Source of the DNA: Carya illinoinensis
Lineage: Eukaryota; Streptophyta; Magnoliopsida; Fagales; Juglandaceae
DNA: 64,000 nt
Direction of reading: 5' to 3'
Assembly: GCF_018687715.1 (NCBI RefSeq)
Contig: NC_056760.1
Coordinates: 40,709,501-40,773,500 of the forward strand
Made by a program: the position numbers and the translations under genes. Shown piece after piece: positions 48,633 through 59,243 of the stretch. The notes under the pieces are model-generated. The model made no database searches. It was given only the letters and a program-made list of their open reading frames with translations, and was not told where the DNA came from. Within the stretch, counting starts at the first letter, position 1, and each line of letters starts with the position of its first letter.

Positions 48633-49128
48633 TGTGAAAAACGATGACAATGAATTGAAAAATAATATCAAATGAGAAAAACAAACACGCAATCACACAC
48701 GACACAAGATGTAGGTGGTTCGGCAAATTGCCTACGTCCACGGGAGCTGCAGAGGATTTTATTATTGAGGAATATCACACTACAATATGGATCTCAACAC
48801 TATACGGCCACAGTATTCACTTGTACGGCCATATGATGTAAAACATCATATATATAGTTACACGGTGGAAAACCCTAAAAATGCATGTTCGCTCGAGTGG
48901 CGTGTTGATCGCGCGTCGAGCAAACTTCCCTTTCGCATCCTGCTCGAGCTCATTGTCGAGCTGACAATGAGCGTTCAACTCTGCCTGACTTCGCTCGAGC
49001 AGCCAATGCTTCCGCTCGAGCGAAAGCTTCCTGCTCGAGCTCACTGTCGAGCTAACATCGAGCGTTCGACTCTGCCTAAATTCGCTCGAGTGGTGTAGAC
49101 CAGACTCCACAGTATTCAACCATTAACA
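48633..49128. mobile_element. Solo-LTR-like insertion in laccase pseudogene intron 4
   Basis: A 496-bp block begins TGTGAAAAACG and ends ATTAACA, a TG...CA structure. It is flanked by AATTAATAT on both sides (48624-48632 and 49129-49137). It carries the same GGTTCGGC...GCCTACG motif (48715-48741) as the other LTRs here. Its second half is full of CTCGAG/GCTCGAGC palindromes, including a duplicated segment (48940-48985 and 49033-49080). The flanking repeat is 9 bp rather than the 5 bp of LTR elements, so the boundaries or class may be wrong. Confidence 0.55.
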
Positions 49129-50414
49129 AATTAATATATATTAAGGTTGTTGCATGTGCATCTTATTAGATACATATAAGCTGACGGTAGTCAAAGGGAA
49201 GACTTACATGTTACAGATCATCAATGCTGCACTCAATAACCAAATGTTCTTCAAGATAGCCAATCATACGATGGAAGTTGTCACCATCGACGCCTCCTAC
49301 ACCAGGTCCTATGTCACCGACGTTGTCGTGCTTGCACCTAGTCAAACCACCGACGTCCTCCTCGTCACTAACCAAACCGTGGGGTCTCATTACATAGCTG
49401 CAAGTCCTTACATTGGCGTTCAAGGTGTAACAATATCGTTTGTTGAAACCGCCACGACAAGCATTCTCGTCTACGAGGGCGCCACTTCAGCTACTCCCCT
49501 GATGCCTGACCTTCCGGCGTTCGACGACACACCCACTGCCCACAAGTTCTACACCAATCTTACTGGCCTTGTAAGTTGGCCCACATGGGTCTCTGTGCCA
49601 AAAGAGGTGGAGGTGGAGATGTTCATGACATTTGGATTGAGTCTTGCACCGTGTGGCAGCAGCGGTGACGACACTTGTGGCTGCCCATTTGGGCAGCAAT
49701 TTGCTGCGAGTTTGAACAACGAATCGTTTGAACTTCCTAGCAGATTGTCTATGTTGGAAGCTTTCTTTAATAAGGTTGGTGGGATCTACACCACTGATTT
49801 TCCCAGCAAGCCTCCGGTGGAGTTTAACTACACCGATCCCAGTATCAGCTCTGATGAATCACTGCTATTTGCTCCAAAATCAACAAAAGTCAAGAATTTG
49901 AAGTACAACTCAGTAGTGCAGATTGTTCTGAAGAACACGGCTCTTATAGCAAGGAGAATCATCCTATACACCTTCATGGTTTTAACTTTCATGTGTTGGC
50001 ACAAGGTTTTGGAAATTATGACCCGGTAAATGATCTCAAAAAGTTCAATCTCTTCGATCCCCAAATACGTAATACTATCGCGGTGCCCACGGGAGGTTGG
50101 GCTATTATTAGATTCAAAGCAAATAATCCAGGTAATTATTACATGCATTAATATTTCTAAAGCTATCATTATTATTTTTTAAATATGGCTATTTATATAT
50201 ATATATATATTTAATGTGCTTCTTTAAAAGATATATTTATCATGAAAGATTTAACAATTAATGCATGCATGCATGCATGCAGGTATCTGGATGGCACATT
50301 GCCATCTGGACGTGCATTTGCCATGGGGCTTGGGCATGGCATTCGAGGTTGAGAATGGGGCCTACACTGCTTTCGAGGCTGCCTCCACCACCAGTCGATC
50401 TACCCCAATGTTAA

Positions 50415-50570
50415 GAAATTGTTTCCTGTGCCACTCCAATTAATTTGTTGTCATCTTCTTATAAATAATCATGTACTGCTCTCATATATTTAATTATGTT
50501 CTGATTAATTTGTAAATTAATGGGTCTCAGATTTCATTCTTTGATATATATATAGCCTTCTCTTCAAGAA
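50415..50570 (+). other. 3' flank of the laccase pseudogene
   Basis: AT-rich 3' region with AAATAATC and ATTTAATTATG words that may include a poly(A) site. The second Copia element begins at 50576. Confidence 0.4.
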
Positions 50571-50575
50571 AAATA

Positions 50576-51015
50576 TGTTAGAATTTTCAACTTGGGAAGA
50601 AGGAAGGTGGGAAAAGGAATGAGAGAAGACAGACTACTCATGAGGTGAAGAAAATTCTACACTTTTTATTGATCAATTATTGCTTTACATTCTTTCTATA
50701 TATAGAGAGAACAAAAGGAAAAGTATAAGACAAATAGGTGTCTATTTTCAGTACACAATCAGAATGTACATCAGTAGCACAAACACTAGCACGATCACTT
50801 TGTAATAAGGTAGTCTGCAGTTCACTCACGCCTCAATGTGGTGGCTGCTGACAGTGCTTTTGCAGTGTAGTGGCTGCACCATTGGCTGCACCTTGCTCTG
50901 CTGTTGCAGTGTTGACAGAGTGGTCCTTTATAGCAGCAGAGTCATGTTCTTCCTTGATGGGCTTTGTTGTAGTTGATCTTGTGGCAATGGGCTTTAGGAC
51001 TTTTGAACTTTGTGA
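50576..51015 (-). repeat. 3' LTR of the second Copia
   Basis: 440 bp. It contains CTATATATAGAG (about 50696-50707) as a likely TATA region. The Pol reading frame continues 183 nt into this LTR before stopping at 50833. Confidence 0.92.
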
Positions 51016-54000
51016 CTCCCCCTCAAGATGGGCATAGATGTTCAAGATGCCCATCTTGGATAATAGAAACTGAAAACTTGTAGTGCTTAGTGCTTTAGTA
51101 AAAATGTCTGCAAGTTGGAATCTTGAGGCAATATGTAGAGGAGTGATAACCTTGGCCAACACCTTTTCTCTCACAAAATGGCAATCCAATTCGATGTGCT
51201 TGGTTCTTTCATGGAAAACTGGGTTCTTGGTTATGTGTAAGGCAGACTGGTTATCACAGTAGAGGGTGGCAGGCTCAGTGTGCATAACATTAAAACACTT
51301 TAGCAAAGAAATCAACCAAACTAATTCACAGCTTCTGTAAGCTAGAGCTCGATATTCTGCCTCTGCAAATGAGCGTGAGATGGTTGCTTGTTTCTTTGAC
51401 TTCCAACTGACCAAGGAATTACCAATGAAAACACAGAAACCTGTTATGGACCTCCTTGTCTCTGGGCAGGCTGCCCAATCTGAATCACTAAAGGCCTTGA
51501 TGTGTAGATCTGAGTGGCAGGAAAAGAATAAACCTTGTCCTATTGACCCTTTAACATATCTCAAAACTCGATGGGCAGCTTGCATGTGCACCTCACTTGG
51601 TCTGTCCATGAACTGACTAAGTATACTTACTGCATAAGTGATGTCGGGTCTGGTTATGTTGAGGTAGATCAATCTTCCTACAAGTCTTCTGTAGCTTGTG
51701 GGATCACTCAATGAATCTGAATGTGAGTGTGAGAGTTTATGATTTGTCTCAATGGGTGTATTTGCTGGTTTGCACCCAAGGAGTCCTGCATCTTCCAAGA
51801 TTTCTAAGCTGTATTTTCTTTGGCACAAGTGAATCCCATCATTTGACCTTGCAATTTCTAAGCCCAAGAAATATTTAAGGATGCCAAGATCTTTAATTTT
51901 GAATTGAGAGTGTAAGTGGGCCTTTACCTTGTCAATTGCCTTGATGTTGGAACTACCTATAACTATGTCATCAACATAGACAAGTAAGGCTATGAAGCCA
52001 TCCTCATTGTTTCTAGTGAAGAGAGAGTAATCTGATTTTGAGGGTTGGAATCCAATGGAAACAAGTGAGTCAGAAAATCTTGAATGCCATTGTCTAGAGG
52101 CTTGCTTGAGTCCATAGAGTGACTTGTGGAGTTTGCAAACCAATTTTCCTTGTTTGATGGACTCCCCCTTACTGTGATAACCAGGAGGCATTTCCATATA
52201 AATTTCCTCATCTAATTGCCCATGGAGGAAGGCATTATGCACATCTAATTGATAAAGGTGCCAATTAAGGGTGGCTGCTAAGGCAAGAAACACTCATACA
52301 GTTGTGAGTTTTGCAACTGGGCTGAAAGTTTCTTGGTAGTCAAATCCTTCTCTTTGAGTGTAGCCTTTTGCCACTAGTCTAGCTTTAGGTCTTTCTATGG
52401 TGCCATCAGAATTGAGCTTGATTTTATAGACATACTTGCATCCAACTGCCCTTTTTCCTTCAGGTAAGATAGTAACAGTCCAAGTCCCATTATCTTCTAA
52501 GGCTTTTAGTTCAGCTTTCATGGCATCTTGCCAATACTTAGACTTAACAGCTTCTTGGTATGTTTGAGGTTCTCGAAGTAGAGAGAGGGAGAGAGCAAAG
52601 GATTGATGATGAGGGGACAGGTTTTTGTAAGAGAGGTATTGATGGAGAGGGTGTGCAGTGGTGTTGTAAAGTTGGTGTGAGGATGGATTGGTGTGAGCTA
52701 TCTGGCATTGGTAATCATGGAGGTAAGCAGGTGGGTGTCGAGCTCTATCAGATCTCCTAAGAGGGATAGGGGTTATGTTTGGTATTGGAGAGGGAGGTGA
52801 CTGTGTGTGAGGTGGAGAGAGGGCAGGCAGGTCAATTTCAGAATCATGTGAGTCAAGGTTATTTGTATTGTTTTCAGTAGGGGTTGAGGGAGTGAAATGT
52901 TGAGATGGGAAAGGAGAAGAGATGGGTTCTGGTAGAGGCGTTGGAAGGACCAGGTTGTGATGTGGGGGGATGACATGTGGAGTTTGTTGCTGAAAAGGGA
53001 AGAGTGACTCATAAAAGACTACATCCCTTGAAACAAAACAAGAATGATCTTCAAGATCATAGACTTTATATCCTTTCACTCCAGAAGGGTAACCTATGAA
53101 AATGCATCTTCTTGCTCGAGGATCTAGCTTATTTCTATGGCTCTTGATAGTAGATGCAAAGCATAGACATCCAAAGACCTTTAAGTGAGAATATGAGGGA
53201 ATGGATGAGAAGAGGGTTTGATATGGAGATTTATTGTCGAGGACAGGTGTGGGGATTCTATTGATGAGATGAGCTGCAGTCAATATAGCATCTCCCCAAA
53301 ATTTGAGTGGAAGGGAGGCTTGAAAAAGGAGGGCTCTAGCAGTAGAGAGGATGTGTTGATGTTTCCTCTCTACTACTCCATTTTGTTGAGGGGTGTATAT
53401 GCAAGTTTTTTGGTGTAAAATGCCTTGTGAGTGGTAGAAATCTGTCATCTGAAATTCTAATCCATTATCAGACCTTATTTGTTTAATTTTGGCATCAAAT
53501 TGATTCTGAACCATGTGGACAAAATTCTGTAGGATATTTCTTGTTTCAGATTTGAACTTCATCAAGTAAATCCAAGTGACCCGAGTCTTATCATCCACAA
53601 TGGTTAGGAAATATTGATGTCCTTGAATGGAAGGACAGGAGTAGGGCCCCCAAATGTCACAGTGAATTAATTCAAATGGAGTAGATGTAGAAATGGAGCT
53701 TAAATGGAAAGGTTTTCTCTTTTGTTTAGCCAAATGACAGATTGTGCATTGCATATCACTATTACATTTTACACTAGGGACATGAGTTTGAATAACATTC
53801 ATCCTTTGGTGAGGTATATGTCCTAATCTAAAATGCCATAGATCAAAGTTTTGTTGCTGGTTAGAGCTCGAGTCTTCATTGTTGGTGTGTTGACTGGAAG
53901 ATTCTGTGATTGATGGAGGACCTTGGACAGCATGGCAGGAAGGGGATTGAGGTCTGAGGAAATACAGTCCATTGGAAACTTTAGTAAGACCAATCGTCAT

Positions 54001-54459
54001 CCATGAAGATAGGCCCTGTATGAGGCAAGATTTTTCAAGAAAAATGAGGCAAAGAGAAGAATCTTGGGTGAGCTTACTGGCAGATATAAGATTAAAGGTG
54101 AAACTGGGCACACATAGGACATTTTGTAGAGTGAGTCTATCTGAAATTTTGACAGTGCCTACATGTGTCACTTTAGCCTGAGTTTTGTTTGGGAGATGCA
54201 CCTGAGTTTGCTTCTCAGAAGTGATGGTGGTGAGCAGTGAGGTGGAGCAGACCATGTGGTCTGTGGCTCCAGTGTCAAGGATCCATTGTGAGCATGCTTT
54301 TTTATTGTGTTTTGCAGAAAAATGAAGGTATGCTTGTTGGACAGATTCTGTGTGAGGGATTATACCTGCCATGTTGGAGGAGTGATGGCTGGGAGACTTG
54401 GTATCTGTTGCTGTTTGGAGGTTGGTGCCAGAATGGGAGGTTAGGTTCCTCTCCTTCAA
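50833..54459 (-). pseudogene. Second Copia Pol (protease, integrase, RT, RNase H) with one stop
   Basis: The frame runs from 54459 (readable from about 54540) to 50833, broken by a TGA at 52294-52296 that probably replaced an Arg codon within RT. It has protease WILDTGATDHM (residues 59-69) and an integrase zinc region with LWHFRLGH and CTICHLAKQ. The integrase core shows HCDIWGP, RSDNGLEF and NGVVERKH. RT resumes after the stop with [11 protein letters not shown], followed by RNase H with a [14 protein letters not shown] segment and YCDNQSALH. The C-terminal about 60 residues are encoded in the LTR. The overall sequence is RE1-like; I cannot fix the exact lineage. Confidence 0.92.
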
Positions 54460-54494
54460 GTTGAGCTGAGATGTCTGAGCATTGAGAAGAGTAG

Positions 54495-55460
54495 CTAGGG
54501 AAGTTGTGGGACACTCAAGGTGTTGTTTTCTTGGCCTTGAGCAGTAACCTGGTTTAATGAGTGAGTGTTTGGTCCAGCATTTGAGTAGCTAGGTTTGGAC
54601 TTGGTGAATTTGAAGTTGGATGGGAACCCAACCAATCGATAGCATTTTTCCCTTGTATGGCCTATCTTTCCACAATGATAGCAGGTAATGTCTTTCTTTT
54701 TGGCTTGACTATGGTAAGCTGCTAGTACTGATGATTCATTTTGAGGCATCACAAGGGATCTAGCTTGCCTTTGTCTTTCCTCTTGCAAGACTAGGGAAAA
54801 CACTCTATCTAATGAGGGTATGGGGCTCATGAGGATGATCTGTCCTCTGATGGCATCATAAGTATCATTTAGTCCCATTAAGAATTTGAAGATCGAATCT
54901 ATTTGTTGGACTTCTCCTACAGATTCTAAGATCTTAGAAGTACATAGGCCACATGAACAATGGGGTAATGGTCTATAGTTGTGCAACTCTTCCCACACTG
55001 CATTAAGTTGGGTAAAATAATCACTCACAGATTGTGATCCTTGAGTGATAGATCCCAGTTGTTGTTGCAGTTGGAAGATGCGCACATTGTCAGGTTGTGC
55101 AAACCTAGCTTTAAGCTTTACCCAAACTTCTTTAGCTGAGCTCACATATAGAACATTTGATGCAATTTCTTTTGAGATTGAGTTGAGAATCCAAGATAGG
55201 ATTAAGTTGTTGCAGCGGAGCCAAGGAACATAGAGGGTGCTGGTAAGTGCAGGGGTCTCAATGGTTCCATCCAAAAAACCAAGTTTGTTCTTGATTGAAA
55301 TGGCTAAGGTGAATGAGAGATGCCAAGAGAGGTAGTTAGGCCCTATTAGGTGAGGTGTGACCACCACAGTGTTGGCACTATCACTGTGGTGCAAATAAAA
55401 GGGGCTGTTGGGATCCTCAGATGGAGAAGGAGGCTGCTGTTGTGGGCTTGCTTCAGCCAT
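54495..55460 (-). pseudogene. Second Copia Gag, frame-shifted from Pol
   Basis: 321 codons from MAEASPQQQ at 55460. It has the N-terminal FYLHHSDSANTVVVTP and NYLSWHLSFTLAISIKNKLG segments typical of Copia Gag (Gag_N and UBN2 regions), and a zinc knuckle CYHCGKIGHTREKC (260-273). It ends at a TAG in a frame different from the downstream protease frame. Copia elements normally use one Gag-Pol frame, so a one-base indel near 54500-54520 is likely. Programmed frameshifting is possible but unsupported. Confidence 0.85.
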
Positions 55461-55563
55461 GGAAGTAGTGAGTTACAGACAGAGTGGTAAGGGAAGTATA
55501 AAGGAATGATGATTGATGATAGAAATGAAAAAAAAAATCCAGGTCAGACCCGCTCTGATACCA

Positions 55564-55991
55564 TGTTAGAATTTTCAACTTGGGAAGAAGGAAGGTGGGA
55601 AAAGGAATGAGAGAAGACAGACTACTCGTGAGGTGAAGAAAATTCTACACTTTTTATTGATCAATTATTGCTTTACATTCTTTCTATATATAGAGAGAAC
55701 AAAAGGAAAAGTATAAGACAAATAGGTGTCTATTTTCAGTACACAATCAGAATGTAGATCAGTAGCACAAACACTAGCACGATCACTTTGTAATAAGGTA
55801 GTCTGCAATTCACTCACGCCTCAATGTGGTGGCTGCTGACAGTGCTTTTGCAGTGTAGTGGCTGCACCTTGCTCTGCTGCTGCAGTGTTGACAGAGCGGT
55901 CCTTTATAGCAGCAGAGTCATGTTCTTCTTTGATGGGCTTTGTTGTAGTTGATCTTGTGGCAATGGGCTTTAGGACTTTTGAACTTTGTGA
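55564..55991 (-). repeat. 5' LTR of the second Copia
   Basis: 428 bp; matches the left LTR except for a missing 12-bp GCACCATTGGCT-type segment and about six substitutions. Confidence 0.93.
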
Positions 55992-55996
55992 AAATA

Positions 55997-57658
55997 TATA
56001 ACTCCATGAAAAACGCTAACCAAGTTGTAATTATATAATTTAATGGAGAATCAAACAAATTAAAGCGTGAGGTGTCTCCTTTTTAGAAGTGGATGTGGCT
56101 AGACATGAGGCTCATGATGTGTAGCTAGCGTAGGAGGGCCGCGCGGGAGCCTTCAAATGCACCAGTACTTTGTCAATGCTAATAATATATATTTCAGCAG
56201 TAGTACAGCTGAAATATATATTATTAGCATTGACAAAGCTGGCTAATCAATTTGGACAAGCTCATCATCATGTTTACCATTTAACAAATTAATTAAAAAC
56301 TATCCTCGGACCTCGGACATGATTGTTCATGAAATTGACGGGAAATACTAAAGCATATGGATGTTGCTGAGGAGATGGCCGTGAAATTCAGTACTGTAGG
56401 CCTAGCGTGATGGGCATTTTTATTCATCCAATTCTATATACAGGTACCATCGATAACTTGCATTACATAGGCCGGCCCATTATATATAGTGAGAAAATCT
56501 AATGTTCTTTTTGTAGCCCTTTATTTTATTGCAAACCTTGCTAGCTAGCTAATTACCTTAGAGACCATCGCTTAGCTTTTATTTTATTATATAGTATTAT
56601 TGGACCCACAATTAATAAATCTAAATATATATTAATGAGTTAGAAAAATCCATTATTAAGTATGGCACTGGCTATTTATTGTCTATATAATATAGATCCA
56701 CATTTACCTTTAAAGATGGGTTTATCTCTCTTCGAATTAGACGGCCTCATGGATTTGGAGAGGATCTAATTGCTTTGAAATTTGAATGTTGACGGCCAAG
56801 CAAAAGCAAAAGCAAAACCACAAGCACCATTTCTTTTGAAACCAATAGATCATGATCATAATTGTATAATTTACATATATAATGTATAAGGCCGAATATC
56901 AATCCCTTTTTTACTATATATATTATATGTAGGTTTTTGTTATGAACATGTTTCACAGCTTCACACACACAATCACTTGCAATAAAAAAGAAATGAGACT
57001 TGGAGGTTCAAAAGAATACCTCCAGGCTCCAATGCCTAAATCAATAAAAATAATAAAGATTTCTCTAATAATTGAATTAAATGAATCTCGTTGTCATATT
57101 TAGATTGTATAACCCGTGATTCTTTCTATTCTTATTTGATAATTGTTTCACCCATTATTTGAAATTCATGTTACAAGATATTGGAGCTTAACTTATTCCA
57201 AATAAGCTGATAGCGTTTCTCCCAGAGTTCTTGGGCAGTTGTTCTTTTAATGTTATCCTCTTATGTGTTTGAAATGGAACAAGCTCTGGATTGATTGGAT
57301 TATCGGGCTACGTTATAGTTTAGGCCCATGGTATGACCCGACAGGCCCCCGGAAGAAGAGGATTAACCCTCCTCCAGTTTCAATTAATAAATCTCGGGGG
57401 AAAAACTAATTCCAAAACATATATAAAACCAGCTTAGTTTATAAAATTGATTGCGAAATATACACTCTTCCACAAAGTTACATAGATAGAAATATTCCTG
57501 ATCAAACACACTCGATTCACAAAAGAATGAACACCTCATTCCCTCAACTTTCTATTCAATCTGAATTAATAATAATTATTCCTCATTCATTAATTATACT
57601 AATCTCAAAGGAATATCAATATGGTCTTGATCAAGAAACCACATTATCATGAAGATGA
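55997..57658. other. Spacer between the second Copia and the PAR1 gene
   Basis: AT-rich, no gene supported. It holds the 31-bp hairpin and part of the 3' region of the PAR1 gene at its right edge. Confidence 0.5.
56168..56238. repeat. Perfect 31-bp hairpin with a 9-nt loop
   Basis: The arm 56168-56198 (starting CTTTGTCAATGC) and the arm 56208-56238 (ending GCATTGACAAAG) are exact complements around the loop AGTAGTACA. The flanks are ordinary spacer. Confidence 0.95.
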
Positions 57659-58181
57659 TTACAGGGGAGCTGGAGCTGGAGCAGAGGAGGGCGCCTGCGT
57701 TGATTCCGCTGAATAATGATGATCAGTAACAACGGGACCAGGGGCTACACCAGAGCTCAAAAGCTCGCTCATGGCACGGTGAGGGTTAGTGCGTTGCCCC
57801 TCACAAAGATCTGGCAAAGATACTCCTGCATGTATCAAAACAAGCAATCGATAAATTAAGATGGTTAATATAATAACAACGTGTTACCTATGTTATAAAT
57901 TTAGATCGTAATTAGTCACGATCTTTCAAATTATGATTATTTATAAATGAAAAATTATACTTTAACCCCCCCCCCCCTAAAATTTATATTTCAATTTATT
58001 CTTTTGTTACAATCTAACCATTAAATAAACGAAAAATAGATAAAGTGACACGATTTCATGAATATTGTTTGGATCTTAATTAATTAAAAGCTGAGAGAAG
58101 AGTAATTAATTAGTTACAAATAAATTAAGTAACGGTAATATTATACATATATATTTTTAATAGAGATTATAAAATGACAAC

Positions 58182-58218
<37 letters not shown>

Positions 58219-59123
58219 GCTATATCGGAAAAAGAGTTGTAATTGTAGGATTCTAAAGTATAACATTCTCTCATATAGTTGATTAAATTAAAAGGAAACC
58301 TCAATAATATTTTATTTATATATAGAAAGAAGAATGCTTTGATTGAAGGGAAAGCTTCAAAAAAGAAAAAACATTAACGTACTGATGAGGTATCATGCAT
58401 AGAAGAGCTAGCTTTCGTGAGTAGAACGGGATTGCGAAAGAATAACAACACATGATGATGAGGATCTCATGTTAGGGACATTCGATCATCACATTCATGA
58501 ATTATCTCCAGAATTAATATATTTTTCGTCTAAAATTCTATATATATTATGTCTCGCGAAAGATATTAATAAAATAAATAAAGGCAGGAGAGTTTGGAAA
58601 TAAATAAATAAATTAAGAATTCTTACCCTCCCCAGCAGCCAAGTTGGAATAAAGATCGATAATGTTGGGACACTTCTGGTAACAATCCGGGGAGCAAAGC
58701 TTGGCAGTGACTTGGGGTTCAAGAAGGGCATCCGATGAAATTCCGACAGCTTTCCTATCAACACCACAAGCCTTAACACATTGGTCGGTCTCTATGTATT
58801 CAGACTTGCCCTCAACCACCACTTCTGATGTCCTGCACTGGTACTCCACGATTCCTTTCCCACCCACAGCCGTCTCCAGCAAACACCTTTTCCCCGACGA
58901 AGCTATTGCAAACGCGCAAACATTCGATGGCAAATTCTCACAGACCAGCTCGGCTGCATTACCCACAAACACGTAAGCACAAGCAAATTAAAAATAAATA
59001 AATAAAGACTCATTAATACTCAGAATCAGAACGTTCAAATTAAGTAGACGTACATATTGCTGCATGGAGGAAGAGAGAAGATAGGAAGAGAGCCAAAGGC
59101 AATTTAGATGAGAAAAAAGCCAT
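57659..59123 (-). CDS. PAR1-family secreted cysteine-rich protein, three exons
   Basis: Exons 59123-59054, 58953-58627 and 57825-57659 with GT-AG introns join to 564 nt, 187 aa. The start [18 protein letters not shown] is a signal peptide of about 23 residues. The mature protein has regularly spaced cysteines: [61 protein letters not shown], and [16 protein letters not shown] in the last exon. These are diagnostic for the PAR1 (photoassimilate-responsive) family. A Pro/Ala/Ser-rich C-terminal tail follows. The family is secreted or vacuolar and induced by sugar or stress in reported members; its biochemical role is unknown. The length is normal and no defect is seen. Confidence is high for family and structure, low for function. 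Confidence 0.93.
57962..57976. repeat. C homopolymer in PAR1 intron 2
   Basis: A run of about 13 C in an AT-rich intron, followed by AT microsatellite (58186-58212). Confidence 0.8.
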
Positions 59124-59235
59124 GTTTGCAAATGAATTGTACTACGTGTTATGCTTTGGGTTCCGACCGAAGGAAAAATATGGAAAGAAGAGAAAGTATA
59201 TAATGTTGTTTTGAGAGTGAATGGAGAAGGGCATG

Positions 59236-59243
59236 TATATATA
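59236..59243 (-). promoter_or_regulatory. Probable TATA box of the PAR1 gene
   Basis: On the minus strand, CCTATATATACATG lies about 115 bp upstream of the start codon. This is a good distance for a core promoter with a leader of about 80 nt. Confidence 0.5.

Larger units (their letters stand above)
28795..50414 (+). pseudogene. Laccase pseudogene, split by nested transposons
   Basis: It is a paralogue of the gene at 15687 in the same orientation. Exon relics: 28795-28885, 29739-29793, 30257-30507, 48405-48531, about 49170-50131, 50283-50414. Damage by comparison: one extra T in a seven-T run (28810-28816) shifts the signal-peptide frame. Exon 2 is reduced to 55 nt from 152, removing the region before the first copper motif, and its donor site is gone. 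One base is missing near 49951 just before HPIHLHG, and one is gained in the G run at 50357-50360. The exon 4/5 splice phases do not agree. The WWHAH region in exon 3 and the [16 protein letters not shown] end remain readable. Intron 3 holds the Copia/CACTA nest and intron 4 a solo-LTR-like insertion. No functional laccase is expected. Confidence 0.93.
50576..55991 (-). mobile_element. Second Copia element with TG...GA LTR ends
   Basis: LTRs at 50576-51015 and 55564-55991, and a perfect target duplication AAATA (50571-50575 and 55992-55996). The PBS complement GCTCTGATACCA (55552-55563) abuts the right LTR, and a PPT with complement CTCCCCCTCAAG is at 51016-51027. On the plus strand the LTRs start TGTTAG but end TTTGTGA, so the coding-strand LTR starts TC instead of TG. 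The coding region 55460-50833 has one frameshift and one stop. By eye the LTRs differ by about six substitutions and one 12-bp indel. It lies just past the laccase pseudogene and belongs to a different Copia lineage from the intron-3 element. Confidence 0.95.

Noticed and set aside
54495..54514. Gag/Pol frame change in the second Copia as programmed frameshifting
   Set aside because: Copia elements use a single frame, no slippery sequence with a downstream structure was recognised, and the element has another nonsense mutation, so decay is the simpler reading.
56168..56238. Hairpin as a bacterial-type terminator
   Set aside because: The DNA is plant nuclear, the stem is AT-rich, and no gene ends next to it.
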